Of a stretch of 64,000 nucleotides of DNA, positions 20,256-31,930 are shown piece by piece (position 1 is the stretch's first letter; every line of letters starts with the position of its first letter). The DNA lies in the NCBI GenBank assembly GCA_014281115.1, contig JACONQ010000020.1:558001-622000 (forward strand), given 5' to 3'. The stretch is from Laburnicola sp. R22_1 (lineage: Eukaryota > Ascomycota > Dothideomycetes > Pleosporales > Didymosphaeriaceae). The notes beneath the pieces are model-generated. The model searched no databases. It had not been told where the DNA came from and saw nothing but the letters and a program-made list of their open reading frames with translations. The position numbers and the translations under genes were made by a program.

Positions 20256-22426
20256 TATAGTTTTTAATTAGGGTAGAGTATTTTACAAAGCTATAGGGGC
20301 TGCTAGTATAGTAAGGTAGAGGTGCTAAAAGGTGCCCCTATACGCGCAATAGTTAGAGAGCTACTAAATTAGTAGTAAGCTAGCTAGAAAGAGAATAGTT
20401 AGAGATAAGAGTACTAAAAGTAATTGGTGCCTATATATAGTAGGCTAGCTAGAAAGCTACTTTACTAGTAGTAAACTAGACTACCTATTTTAGTAGCTTA
20501 GGGTGCCCCTAAAGGTAGAATAAGTTAGGTAACTAATAGATTAGAGTAAAGGCTAATAGTTATGGGGCAGCTTTTAATTATTAGTATTCTAGAAGATTTT
20601 ATTAGATAGTTTACTATTAAATTTATTATCTAAATATCCTTCCTATAAGAAGTTAGACTTAGAGTTAATTAGGTTATTAAATTTAGAGTTATTATTAGGA
20701 GGTTATTATAATAGGTAGTATTATTATCTTCTAGACTATTATTATAGTAAGTAATACTAAGTTTATAAAATTTATTCTTTTTAAGCATCTCTTTTTAGTA
20801 TAATTGCTATAGTCCTTACTAAGTTAGGCATCTTTTAGCTTGTTTAGCTATTCTAGTAATAGCTAGAGAAAGATAGTAGGGAGTAGTTAGCTAAAGTAAT
20901 TAGATTTAGATTCTACTTTAAAGTCTTTATTATTAGAAAGAGTAGTTAGGGTTGCCTAATATGTGTTAATTTTAGGACCTTTAGGGGATAATAGTATAGA
21001 GTTATTAAATTAAATTTAAAGACTAACTACTAGCAAGTTTAAGGCAAAAATAGAGTTGTAATAAAGATATTTAACTATAATCTATTAATAAGCTAAACTA
21101 GAATAAAGCTAGGCAATATTAATAGTCTAGTAATTAGTTGCCTAGCTAAATATTTAATAGGTAGTAGGTAAGAGTTAGGGCAATTATAGCAAAGAGAGTA
21201 GGTTTTTATAATTAGTACTACCCTAGTTTAAATATAAGCTTAGCTAAAGTCTAAAGTAGTAAAAGATTAGAGTAAAGTATATAAGGCTACTTAGTAAGAT
21301 AAAGTAGTAAAAGATTAGAGTAGACTAGATAGAGCTACTTAGTAAGGTTAGCGCTACGGCAACTTAGTGTCTAGGTTTTTTAAGTGGCTAAGTAGTTTAT
21401 AAGAGATGTCTATTATAGAAAAAGTAAGAGAAAATAAAAAGAAATATCTAAGAGGTTAATAGTTAGGCGTAGTAGGGTACCTAAATTTAGTAGATTTAGG
21501 TATTTTATAAGTGTAATATAGTGCACTTAGTAAGTAAGGTAGGGCCTCTTATAGAGAGGATAAAAGTATTACTTATATAAAAATTTTATAAACAGCGCTA
21601 CAGCGTCTTTAGAGCCTAATTCTAATTCTTCTTACTTGGTATCTTTAGCCCTTATAGTGCGACACTAGTTAGGTATTATAGGTGAATTAGTCTTTAGAGG
21701 TAATATAGTTATTATTTATTAATTATTATTTATATTTAGAATATTAGGACTTTTAGGGCAGCCTCTTTAAATAGACCTTAGTATAGTGTAATAACTATCT
21801 AGTATAACTAGTAACTAACAAACTAATATACTCTTACTAACTTATAGTAGGTAGAGAAGTAATATTAGTAGTTTTGCAGATCTTAGATAGTATAACAACT
21901 ACTTAGCATAATTAGTAACTAACCTAATATACCCTTACTAACTTATAGTAGGTAGAGAAGTTATATTAGTAGTCTTATAGATCTTAGGTAGTGTAATAAC
22001 TACCTAGTATAACTAGTAACTAACCTAATATACTCTTACTAACTTATAGTAGGTAAAGAAGTTATATTAGTAGTTTTATAGACCTTAGATAGTATAATAA
22101 CTACTTAGTATAACTAGTAACTAACCTAATACACCCTTACCTACTTATAGTAGGTAGAGGAGTTATATTAGTAGTCTTATAGACCTTAGCGTAGAACTAC
22201 TACTTAGCATAACCAGTAACTAATAAATTAATATACTCTTACTTACTTATAGTAAGTAAAGGAGTTATATTAGTAGTCTTATAGATCTTAGGCAATTGCC
22301 TAGTATAACTAGTAACTAATAAGGTAAAACTTCTACTATTTTAATTGCCTATAGGCAGCGTCTTAAGAAAGAAGTAGATATTATATTACTATCTATAGCT
22401 AAATAAAAAGGTCAGTTTTAGAATAA
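20256..22426. other. Interior of the LTR element with tandem array
   Basis: RIP-degraded interior with no readable open frame. 21770-22400 is an array of about six ~97-bp units (ACTAGTAACTAACC, CCTTACTAACTTATAGTAGG, AGAAGTTATATTAGTAGT). The same unit in the opposite orientation occurs at 12350-12627 and 15205-15488. Confidence 0.6.
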
Positions 22427-22714
22427 TATAAGAGTGATACATAGCCTTATAGGGCTAACCTATTAGAGATAGCTAGAATAGTTAAAAGAGCTGATTAAAT
22501 TAATACTATTCTAAGATAGTAGATAAAAAAGGGATATAGAGGGCCCTTTCTTATATAGAGGGCGGTATAAGACATAGGCCTACGCTAACTACTACGCTAA
22601 CCCTAACTAGGAAAGACGCCTTTAGAAAGGTAAAAGACGCAAATAGAGAAAAATAGAGTGTAAAAAAAAGATAATAGGACGTGCTTAGTAGGAAGGCTAG
22701 TAAGTACTATTATA
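22427..22714 (+). repeat. 3' LTR of the 17417-22714 element
   Basis: 288 bp, the same length as the 5' LTR, followed by the ACTAG duplication. Confidence 0.75.
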
Positions 22715-22904
22715 ACTAGTCTCTAAGAATTATATAGTAGAATCTAGATTTTACTTTTAATTTTAGATCTAAAGACTATAAATCTACCCTTCTAGGTAGG
22801 AGTATAAACTGCCTCCACTTATTAGTTTTTAAGTAGCCCTACTATATTTAATTACTATATTTTTATTATATTACTAGCGCCTATATAATATTATAGAACG
22901 TTAT

Positions 22905-23237
22905 GTGGCATTAAATTAACTACCTAGAAATAGTATAATAAAGGCTTTTATCTTAAATAATATAACAAAAAAGCAGAGCCTCCTACTTAGTAATTAAACA
23001 AAAGCGTAAAAAGGTAATTATAAAAATACGCGTTTAAACTACTAAGTAAGCTTAGTAGTCTTAGTATAGAACTACTCCTATAAATAAATTTTTTATAATG
23101 AGGCTACTTAGAATTTTAGAGAATAAAACTTAGGCGCGGCTACGCTATAAGCTATCTTTTCTACTATTCTAATTATTACAAATAACACAAGTTAATATAT
23201 TAATAAGTATATACTATTTCTTATAAGTAGGATAAAA
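22905..23237 (-). mobile_element. Extended SR1 copy
   Basis: SR1 body from GTGGCATTAAATTAAC, then the GC-rich head (here RIP-changed: ACGCGTTTAAACTACTAAG), then ~200 bp shared only with 38748-39140 and 48230-48632 (GGCTACTTAGAATTTTAG, CTATTCTAATTATTACAAAT, AGTTAATATATTAATA). It is either a longer SR1 form or SR1 adjoining another element. Its outer end is masked by the next SR1 insertion. Confidence 0.5.
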
Positions 23238-23247
23238 TTAATATATA

Positions 23248-23450
23248 TGGCGTTATTTTATCTACCTAGGGGTAGGACGACAAAGACTTTCATCTCAAAT
23301 AACATAACAAAAAAAGCAGGGCCCCCTGCTTAGTAATTAAAAAAAGGCGTAAAAAGGTAATAATAATAAAAAAAGCGCGTTCGAACTGCTAAGCGAGCTT
23401 GGCGGTCTTGGCGCGAGGCTCCCATAAGCAAAATTTTCACGAAGAGAAAG
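23248..23450 (-). mobile_element. Full-length SR1 copy, 203 bp, least mutated
   Basis: Reads TGGCGTTATTTTATC..., the hairpin GCAGGGCCCCCTGC, GGCGTAAAAAGGTAATAATA, then the GC-rich head GCGCGTTCGAACTGCTAAGC and GGCGGTCTTGGCGCGAGGC. Perfect 10-bp direct repeats TTAATATATA at 23238-23247 and 23451-23460. The head contains GTTCGAAC, a B-box-like but palindromic octamer. Confidence 0.8.
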
Positions 23451-23486
23451 TTAATATATACTAGATATACTATTACTCTATTACTA

Positions 23487-25602
23487 CAGTAGGGTGACAC
23501 AAAAAAAACGCCTAGTACAAAGATACCTTTTTAAAAGTTATATAACTATGTGAGTTTTAATACTATGTAAATACAAGGTATACGGTTTTAAAGAGAAAAT
23601 ATAGGAAATTAAGATTAGGTACTAGTTACGTGCTTATTAAGCAGGGTCCTTAAGGTATCTATCTCTAAGCTTAGTGTTTCTAAAAAGTCAATTTTTAAGG
23701 CGTTATGACTTTTTTATTTAGTATGCTACTAGGCTAATGTTTTTACTAGATATTCTAGGCCTAGTGTAGATTACGTAAGCAAAATTTCGGAGTACTTATA
23801 TAACTTAATTAAGATATTATTTAAGGTTAAAAAATTACGTGATTTTAAAAGTTAATTAAATCACGTAATTTATTGCTAAGATTATAGTATAATATAATAT
23901 CTTTTGTCTAGTAAATTTTCTCTTTTGTATTTCCTCGAATGGAGCCAAAATTGTCAAAACTCGAAAGTTAAGTTTCTTTACTTAAAAAGTAAATACTTCT
24001 AATTCTACTATTGCTACTACCCTTAATAAGCTTCTACAATCTATTAAGTCTGCTATTAGACGTATTAATAAGAAAAATAAGGAGATAACTTATTAAAAGG
24101 GGTAAAACAAGGAGAGTAACTAAGGTTACTTCTAGAGAGAAAAGAGTTATTAATAGGGATTTAACTAAAAGCCCTAAGAAGACAAATAAGAGGCTATTAG
24201 AAGAGAATAGTTTTGGCTTTACTAAGAGGACGTTACAGAGAGTTTTAAAAGGAGAAGACTATTCTTTTAACGTCTCTAAGAAAAAGGCCTATATAACTAA
24301 AGAAAGAGCTAAAAGAAGAGAATTCTGGGCTAAAGAGATAGTTAAGGAGCTAGAAAATATTAACTTTACTAAAGTTATATTTTCGGATGAGTCTACTATC
24401 CAAAGGGGGCATGGTAATAGGCAAGAATATATAAGAAAAAGGGAAAATCGAAAATTGGGCCTGAATAGCGCAAAAACCGAACAACTAGTAAGTTATTAAT
24501 TTCTTTTAAATTCTATAATTATAGAGCCCTCTTTTCTCTATAGTTAGGCTATTTTACTTTTTTATATCTTTTTTTTTTGAGCTAGTACTAATTCACTGAA
24601 AGTGCGAGATATTTCTATCTTAGTCTGTGGCTGTATTTGGATAGGAGAACGTTCTGAACTAGTGTTTTTAAGGGACCCTATTAAAACTAGGACCTTTAAT
24701 AACACTAGATATATACAGGAGTGTTTAAATCCTATCTTAAAATCTCTTTTAAAAAGAGGTAAGTAAAGTATCCCTTTTTCTTCTTTTTTTCTTTTTTCTT
24801 TTAATATATATAATATATATATATATTATCTTTTTATAATCTTATTCTTTATACTAATTATAACTAGGCTGGAAATTTCAACAGGATAATTCGAAGATCC
24901 ACGAAACTCCACAGGTGAAAAGGTGGTTTTCTAGGAATAAAGTCTTTGTTTTTGGGCATCCACCCTATTAACTAGACTTCAATCCTATAGAAAACGTTTG
25001 GAGTCTATTAAAAGATAGGCTAGGAAAAAGAAATAGGGCTTCTTTAGGCTTTGGCACTAGTAAATCTAGTATAGAAGCCTTTAAAAGAGCTATATAAGAG
25101 GAGTGAGATTTAATTCCACAGGAGGCTATAGATTATTGTATACTATCTTTGCCTAAGCGTTATAATGACGTTATAGAGGCTAAAGGATGGTTTACTAAGT
25201 ACTAGTTATATATTATTTACTAGTTCTATCTAATTGTTTAATTTTAATTAACTTATATTATTTTCCTTATAATTATTATTTCTATAAAGAAACCTATAAA
25301 AAAATTAAGTTATATAGTCCTTATAGCCTAAACTATAATATATATAAGTTATAGAATTTTATCTACGTAGAAAAAAAAGTTATATAGGGTCAAAATTTTA
25401 AGAAAATATTCCCTTAACTTTACTAAGATACCTCTAGTTAGCGCTGATTACTAAGCTCTTACTAATCTTTTATACTAAATCCCCTAAACCTTCTCCTTAA
25501 AACGGTATACTCTGTATTTACATAGTATTAAAACTCACCTAGCTATATAATCTTTAACAAGGTATCTTTTTACTAGGCGCTTTTTTTTATGTTACCCTAC
25601 TG
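23487..25602 (+). mobile_element. Tc1/mariner transposon, 2116 bp
   Basis: Inverted repeats of ~41 bp: left CAGTAGGGTGACAC...CGCCTAGTACAAAGATACC, right end complementary with a few differences. TA duplications at 23485-23486 and 25603-25604. Confidence 0.85.
23939..25205 (+). pseudogene. Tc1/mariner-type transposase pseudogene
   Basis: A frame from the ATG at 23939 with several stops and at least one shift. All three catalytic motifs are still readable: VIFSDESTIQRG near 24385, WKFQQDNSKIHET near 24870 and FNPIENVWSLLKDRL near 24980 (D, D, E type). The C-terminus ends RYNDVIEAKGWFTKY. The start of the core reads FTKRTLQRVLKGEDYSF. No catalytic residue is lost, but stops (TAA in HPPY*LDFNPIE, TAG, TGA) make it inactive. 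Confidence 0.8.
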
Positions 25603-25604
25603 TA

Positions 25605-26617
25605 CATATATAGTGTATAAGTCTACCTACTCTTATAATATTCGCAATATTTAAAAATTCTTTTTCTTTAACTTATATAACACTAAGTCTTTTAAATTTA
25701 AATATCTCTTTATTATATATAGTAACACAATATCTTTCTAGCGTTCGAAAATTGCGTTATCTAATACCTATAGTTAGATAACTACTAGAGAATTTAAAGC
25801 TAGTATAAATAACTAGCTAGATAATATTAGCTATCTAGCCTACCTACTATAAAATATAGTTTAATAGACAGGGCTGCTAAAGGACTAGATTAATTATACT
25901 TTTCTAGAGATTATACCTAATAATTTATTTAGACTATATATAAGTTTTACACAACTCTAAATTCTTAAGTACTAGGCTATCCTTTTATATAGAGGCCTAG
26001 GCAGAAATATAGTAATCTTTATAAGAAAATAATAGCATTTTACTTTTGTATTACTAGTAAGACTAGAGAATAGAAGAAGATATAGTAGTAGAGGCCTATT
26101 AAAAAAGAAGAGAGTATTTCTTATATATTACTAGAGTGCACGCGCGTAGCTATAGTAAAAGAAGCTCCTTATAGTAGTTAATATTATATAAACGCATAAT
26201 AATATTAAGTAAGGTTAGTGGTTAAAAGGCGATAAGGGTAAGAGTAAGTAGTAGTGAGAGAAGCATAGAGATAGGCGGTGGCGGCAAGATCCTAGGAAGT
26301 AGTATACGGCCTAATCGCTAGTTACGAGAGAAAATCTACTATAGGAAAATAATACAATAGTTAGGTTAGTCGCTATTATAATTATTGTTATTATTATTAC
26401 TATAAAAAATATTATTAAAGAAATAATTAATTACGTAACATAGTGGTTAGTTAAATAGCTAGCCTGGGATTACGTGATATTACAAATTAACCTCGGAGAA
26501 GAGGCGTTAATTACTATATTAACCTTACTAAAGACCTATCTACACTTACTACTTTGCCTTTATATAGTATATTCTTAGAGCACCTTAAATTTCCTAAAGC
26601 CTATATTAATAACTATG
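25605..26617. other. AT-rich DNA with a degraded family A piece
   Basis: 25605-25760 and 26225-26510 resemble interior and end segments of family A (GTATAAGTCTACCTACTC..., AAGGGTAAGAGTAAGTAGTAG, GGGATTACGTGATATTAC). The middle is unassigned. No gene. Confidence 0.4.
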
Positions 26618-26668
26618 GTTTTTTTTTGCGACTAAGGGGTTTCTAATAAAAAATTTATAATAATAGTA
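26618..26668 (-). mobile_element. SR2 fragment cut by a Tc1-type insertion
   Basis: GGTTTTTTTTTGCGACTAAG followed by GGGTTTCTAATAAA matches SR2. It ends where the Tc1-type element begins at 26669. Confidence 0.55.
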
Positions 26669-27992
26669 CAGTACTAAGCCAAAAGTCTGTTCCCCGCAGG
26701 GGTAAGCGAGGTCCGCCATCATCACCACCCCGTCGCGCAGAGCGCTCCGGCACCCCCAATATCGCTCCTGGAGAGTTAATAATTAATATAGAGATAATTA
26801 TTTGATCAATATTTTGTTTGATACCCGCGCGCACGCTAGAGAGCAAGTAGGCGGCGCAGCATACTAAGTATAAGCTTGCGAATCAGCGAATCAGGGATCC
26901 TACGCCAGCAATCTTTCAACGCCGCGCAGAAGGTCTCAAAGTCCTCGTCGCTATCGCCAAGGTCGCCCATATTAGGGTAACACTTATAGAGTTCTCTCTT
27001 AAGGGACCACTAGAGATGTTCAATAGGGTTAATGTTAGGGGAATAACGCGGCCACTTAATTAGTTGTATACCGTGTTCCGCCAAAAAATCAAGCAACTGT
27101 CGCGCTCTGTGGATGGGCGCGTTATTGTGCATATAGATATCTCCTACGTAATAATTACAGAGGAGTCCTTCGCGTAGAGCTTTAATATAACTCCATGCGC
27201 TGTATCCTTTGCAACAAGCTACTGGGTCCCTAGGCATAATTACTAAGGGACTCCGCTGAACCCGCCCTCTCTAATCAAGCCAGATACTCGCCCACACTAT
27301 TGCCGCGCGAGATCTTAATATAACTGTCTCCTTAATTATCTCATGTCTCCATTTCTCGTGTGGGAGGCGAAAAACCTATATAGATGTGCCGCCGGAGCGT
27401 CTTTAAATAGAGCACTTATCTAAGAACTAGAAGGGCTGCCCGCGCCAATCCTAATTGCGATATTCCCATTCAAATTGACGCCTCTCCTGGGCCACCGCGC
27501 GAGTGATCTTGGGCTTCTGCGCTGCCTAGAAGTTGGTTAGACTCTCTGCCTTTAATGTGCGATATGCAGTTGTTCGAGAGATACAGCAGAGGGAGGCCTT
27601 GCGGAGGAGGGCTGGGTATTCAATCCTTGGGTTTTTTCGTGCCTCTTAATAGAGTACACGCTTGTCATGTGTATTAAGCGCCTAAGGACGCCTTAATTAA
27701 GGTCGCGATTAATTGTGGTATTGTTCTCTATATCTCTGAAGTGTTTTGTTAATGCAGCGACGCGTACAGTTAAACTCCTCAGCCAACTCTCGCCATGACG
27801 CGCCCGCCTCACACTTCGCGATAATTAAATCCCGTTGCTGGACAGATAATTCGGCATTGCGGCGACGATTTCCTGAAATTTCTACACTAAAAGAGCTTAT
27901 ATTGGTGGAGTAATGTAGTGTTGAAAATAGGGTGTTAGTGTTGGTGTACGCGCGTTAGCGTGTTGGGGGAACAGACTTTTGGCTTGGCACTG
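26669..27992 (-). mobile_element. Tc1-type DNA transposon, 1324 bp
   Basis: Inverted repeats of ~26 bp: left CAGTACTAAGCC + AAAAGTCTGTTCCCC, right end the complement with two G/A-type differences. TA duplications at 26667-26668 and 27993-27994. Base composition is clearly higher in GC than the surroundings. Confidence 0.85.
26806..27900 (-). pseudogene. Tc1-type transposase pseudogene
   Basis: The frame begins where an ATG probably became ATA (27898-27900). N-terminal HTH: AELSVQQRDLIIAKCEAG, SWRELAEEFNCTRRCINKT. The core shows FLDKCSI (first Asp), then IYMHNNAPIHRARQLLDFL, where family members have HDNAPIH, so the second catalytic Asp is Asn. It continues with WPRYSPNINPIEHLW (Glu kept). 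Multiple TAG/TAA stops. The intact part of 75 codons spans 27010-27237. Confidence 0.8.
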
Positions 27993-28023
27993 TAGTAGGT
28001 TTGTGCTACTTATTAAAAGATAT

Positions 28024-28361
28024 TAAAGATCTTAGTTGTGTAAAGATTCTAACTAAGGTTAAGTCTGTACTATACATAGAGAGGAGTAAAATAAAAGGCA
28101 CTATAACCTAGTACCTAGTATATAGTAGTAGTAACAATATATATATAATAATAATAATCTTATTATTAGCATTCTTTATAACAGTATTGTTAATAGCAGT
28201 TAATAAATAGTCTACTATCTAGCATAATTGCTATTATTATTATTATTATTATTATTGCAGCGAAAAATATTATTAAAGAAATTATTAATTATGTAACACG
28301 GTGGTTAGTCAAACAGCCGGCCCGGGATTACGTAATATTACGAGTTAACCCCAGGAAAGAA
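28024..28361 (-). mobile_element. Family A repeat, internally deleted, 338 bp
   Basis: Both ends of family A (TAAAGATCTTAGTTGTG... and ...CGAGTTAACCCCAGGAAAG) without the ~0.9-kb middle. Direct repeats TTATTAAAAGATAT (28010-28023) and TTATAAAAAGATAT (28362-28375) differ at one base. Confidence 0.65.
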
Positions 28362-28575
28362 TTATAAAAAGATATATATTAAATAGGAGCTTATATATAC
28401 TATAGGTACACTAACACTTTATTTTTATATTAAAATTAACCTTAAAAAGACTTCTACTACTATTACTATTATTCTATTTCCTACTATCTTTCTAGGCCCT
28501 AATACTAGTACTGTTATTAATACTGCCTAAAAGTACGCTTTAATAATCTATCCGCTTAAAGTTACTAGATCTATA

Positions 28576-28672
28576 GGTTTTTTTTGTAACTAAGGGGTTT
28601 CTAATAAAATTATTGCAATAATAGCAGTTATCTCTCCTACTATTATTAACATAGAAAAGCGTTTTAAGGTAT
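28576..28672 (-). mobile_element. SR2 short repeat, 97 bp
   Basis: GGTTTTTTTTGTAACTAAGG to AAGCGTTTTAAGGTAT. Perfect 12-bp direct repeats ACTAGATCTATA at 28564-28575 and 28673-28684. Confidence 0.85.
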
Positions 28673-28684
28673 ACTAGATCTATA

Positions 28685-29300
28685 CTAGAGTATTACTTTA
28701 TCTATAAAATTATTAATAGAAAGTAGGTGTACCTTACCTTATATAAGGCAGTTCTAGTATACTAGTTAGGCTAGTAATAAATTAGTAACTATAGGCGTAG
28801 TAATATATATAGAGACTTCCTACTATATCTATAATATCTTATATTACTATATATTAGGAAGAAGATAAATAAGAGTAGAATTAAAGGTAGTAAAGAGAAA
28901 ATAAAGGTATTTGTTAATAAATTATTAGAGAAGAAGAGTGTTACGTAGATGCGCTAGATTCTTATAATTATATTATTAAATAGTAAGCGTGTTATATAAA
29001 TGTGCTATATAATAGCACGCAAATATAGCGTAATTACCGCTAATAGTAATAATAAAGTAAGAGTTAGTTTTTTATATACACTTTAAATAACTTTTAATAA
29101 GTGTTAAAACGCTTATAGATAATTAGGAGGCAAGTGCGCAGTAACTACTATTACGTTAGTAGAGACTAAGAATACACTATATTTTTAGATGCTGTACTAG
29201 AGTAGCCTTTCTATCCTAACCTACGTAGGCTTAAATTAAAAAAATGTATTAAAAAAGGTAATTAACACTAAATAAACAATGCGATAAAGACTACTATAGT
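28685..29300 (+). repeat. Repeat family D copy (LTR-like), AT-rich
   Basis: Shares blocks with 39433-39965 and, reversed, with 47490-48060 (AGGCAGTTCTAGT-TACTAGTTAGG, GGTATTTGTTAATAA, GTGCTATATAATAG...). No coding sequence. Nature unknown; an LTR is possible. Confidence 0.4.
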
Positions 29301-29309
29301 TTAGAAATA

Positions 29310-30240
29310 AAAAAAAAGCTTATAACACTTAAAGTATTATAGAGATTTTTAGGCTTTTATAACTACTACTATTTTTTTCCTTACTATAGGTAGGTTATTT
29401 GCTCCTTAATTAAGCTGCTAAAAACAGTGCCTTTTATATCTTTAGAAACTAGAAACACGCCCTTTAAAGCTGTAAAGCATTTTATAGCTAGTAATATTCT
29501 AGTCTTCTAGTACTTTCTATTTTAAATTACCTATATAGAAACTAACTCTAGTAATAGTATTAATATAGACTCTTTTAGTTAACTGTAATCTAATAGTATC
29601 TAGTACCTAGTTATATAGTACTCTAAATTAATAAAGCCTACTAAGTTAAATTGTAATATTTATAATAAGAAAATAGTAGTAGTTTTTTTGTAAACAAAAC
29701 TATATCCCGTAGCTATACTATAGTAAAAGAAAATCTAGCTATAATTTTTTTCTCTATATACTAGCTTTGTAAGATAGATACTATATAAATATATATAAAA
29801 GCAAACAGTTTATAAGCGCTTATTTGTCTAGCACCCTATAATTCTATTAGCTCCCTATAATAGTAACTTAGTTATATTAGCGTGAACTATGATTAAGGGA
29901 GAGACCCTTTACTACTGCTAATCGTCGTCTAGCACTTTCTTTTGTATAAGAGAGAGCTTTGATTCTCCTATCTACTTTGTAATAACCGAGTATTAGTAGT
30001 TATATAGGACCTTTTAGAATAGAGAGTATAACTAATTAGCCTCTAAACTAATAAGCCCTTTAATATTAATACTAATTATTAGGCCCTTAAATACTTTAGC
30101 ACTAAGCATAAGCTCTTTTTATAATAAGCCTATTAGTCTAAAAAGCTATCTAAGTACTATTATTAAATTACGTACTAACTAGGCACCGTAAATATTATAG
30201 CTAATACGCTATCTAGAAAATAGGATAAGCTAAAGTTATA
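29310..30240 (+). pseudogene. Ty3/gypsy reverse transcriptase-RNase H remnant
   Basis: Through stops the plus strand reads IRFLGFYNYYYFFPYY, IKLLKTVPFISLETRNTPF, KAVKHFIASNILVF, ITYIETNSSNSINI and YSKLIKPTKLNCNIYNKK, which are the RT/RNase H junction motifs of gypsy elements. After an SR3 insertion (about 29690-29925) it continues with ALKYFSTKHKLFL and GTVNIIANTLSRK (RNase H end). No Asp-box is intact. Gag and the first half of RT are not present. Confidence 0.6.
29690..29925. repeat. SR3 repeat inside the gypsy remnant
   Basis: Interrupts the RNase H reading after CNIYNKK. Shares ACTATATCCCGTAGCTATAC, TCTAGCTATAATTTT and AGAGACCCTTTA with the copy at 15690-15915. Confidence 0.5.
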
Positions 30241-30878
30241 GAAGAAGAAGAATTTAGAGGCTTAAATCTATTTTTTTCTATACCTACTAGATACTACTAA
30301 AGCAGCCTTTATAGCTATTATAATTGCAAAATAGAAGAAAAAAATATTAATATAAGCCCTAAAGGAGCCTATCCTTATATATTTATTAATTTAATACACA
30401 AGTTACTTACATTGCTTAAAGAAGTAGCCTATTTAGAATTACTAAGTTTTGCTTTTACTTTTTTAAATTACTTCTTTATAAAGACTACCTAGTAGTTTCC
30501 TCTATAGAGTTTCTCTAAACGCATCTAATTTATATAGTATATACTTATTAAGTTACTATCTATATAGATTAATAAAAAACTCTCTAGCTATTACGCTAGT
30601 TATATTACTAGAAGGATATAAATACTAATATTAATAGGTATATCTCTAATTATAAAGACTACTAGTAGAGTAAGCCTCTACTAAATAGAAAGCTAGGCTT
30701 CTTATATCTACTTTCTATTCCTAAAAATATGTAGTAAGATGTCTTAATTAATTTTAAATTATTCTCTAAAGATAAGAAAGGGCATAATAATATAATAGTA
30801 TTTTATTATTACTTATCTAAGTATGCCTTTTGTATGCCTTATTATAAGATAGTTACTACTAAATAAGCTACTAATATC
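30241..30878. other. AT-rich downstream part of the gypsy remnant
   Basis: No recognisable integrase motif. RIP-degraded, stops in every frame. Confidence 0.4.
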
Positions 30879-31930
30879 TACTATTAGTATTAAACATCTT
30901 TGTTATGTGAAGATTCTAACTAAGGTTAAGTCCGCACTATATATAGAGAGAAGTAAAATAGGAGGCACTATAACCTAGTATCTAGCATATAATAGTAGTA
31001 ATAAAATATATATAAAATAATAATAATGTTATTATTAACTTTCTTTATAGTAGTATTATGAATAGTAGTTAATAGACAGTCTGCTATTTAGTATAACTAA
31101 GATATATATTATCTCTTAACTAATAGACTATTAGAGAGCTATAGTAGACTATAGAGTTGCAACTATAAGAGTAGTATAGGTAATAGAATAGCAAAACTAT
31201 AGTTTACTATACACATAGTATATAAGTCTCTTATAATATTAGTAACGCCTAATATACTAAATTCTTATTTTTAATATATAACTACTACTACTATCTTTTA
31301 AATCTAGCTCTTTATCTATTATATTTAGCAACGTAACACTATTCTGGCGCCCTAAGTATACTACTTTTACCTAGGGCAACACAGCTATAGTAGAGTTCTA
31401 AAAGTATATAGAGAATTAGCTAGGCAAAGTTAAAGATAATTCTTAGAAATTTAGTAATTTTGTATAGTAAGCAGGGTTGTTAGAAAGGCCTCTTAATCTT
31501 AGTATCTTTAACAATACCTAGACCTAGCTATTTAGGCCCTATTAGCTAGTAACTCTAGATTCTAGAGTGGAAAGCACTCCTCTAGTATCTAGATAAGAGA
31601 GGATTAGGTTAGGCATTTATACTATAATAATAAGGCAATATAAAGACCTTACTAAAGAACCTTAAGAATAAGAACTAGTAAAGTTATAGTATAGAGTAGC
31701 TACTAGATAAAAAGTAGTAGTTTTATAGAAACTATAAAAGTGTAAAAGCGTAGTAGTAGTATAAGAAGCTTATTAAAGTAGTAATTATCTAAGCTACTAT
31801 TAAAGCGGGGGACTATAAGTAATAAGGGTAAGAGTAAGTAGTAGTAGTAGAAGTATAGGGGAGATAGACGATAGTAGCAAGATCCTAGATAGTAGTATAT
31901 AGCTTGCTAGTTATAAGAGGAGATTTACTA

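Larger units (their letters stand above)
17417..22714 (+). mobile_element. Complete LTR element, RIP-degraded, with a nested pogo transposon
   Basis: Two 288-bp LTRs (17417-17704 and 22427-22714) flanked by the 5-bp duplication ACTAG (17412-17416, 22715-22719). Each LTR starts TGTAAGG/TATAAGA and ends TATTATA. Without the nested transposon 18115-20253 the element is only ~3.2 kb and I find no readable gag or pol. The interior holds a ~97-bp tandem array next to the 3' LTR. Either it is non-autonomous or the coding part is too mutated to read. A second copy of its LTR lies reversed at 44340-44731. I cannot tell gypsy from copia. Confidence 0.75.

Noticed and set aside
21770..22400. Regularly spaced repeats that might suggest a CRISPR array
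   Set aside because: Units of ~97 bp are contiguous without unique spacers and the genome is fungal; a tandem satellite inside an LTR element.
23248..23450. tRNA gene in the SR1 head (GTTCGAAC)
   Set aside because: No cloverleaf can be drawn: arms do not pair, there is no anticodon arm and a T-run follows directly. Treated as a B-box-like feature of a repeat.
26655..26846. 63-codon minus-strand frame at a transposon end
   Set aside because: It spans the TIR and the 3' flank of the Tc1-type transposase and shows no domain; shadow of the element.
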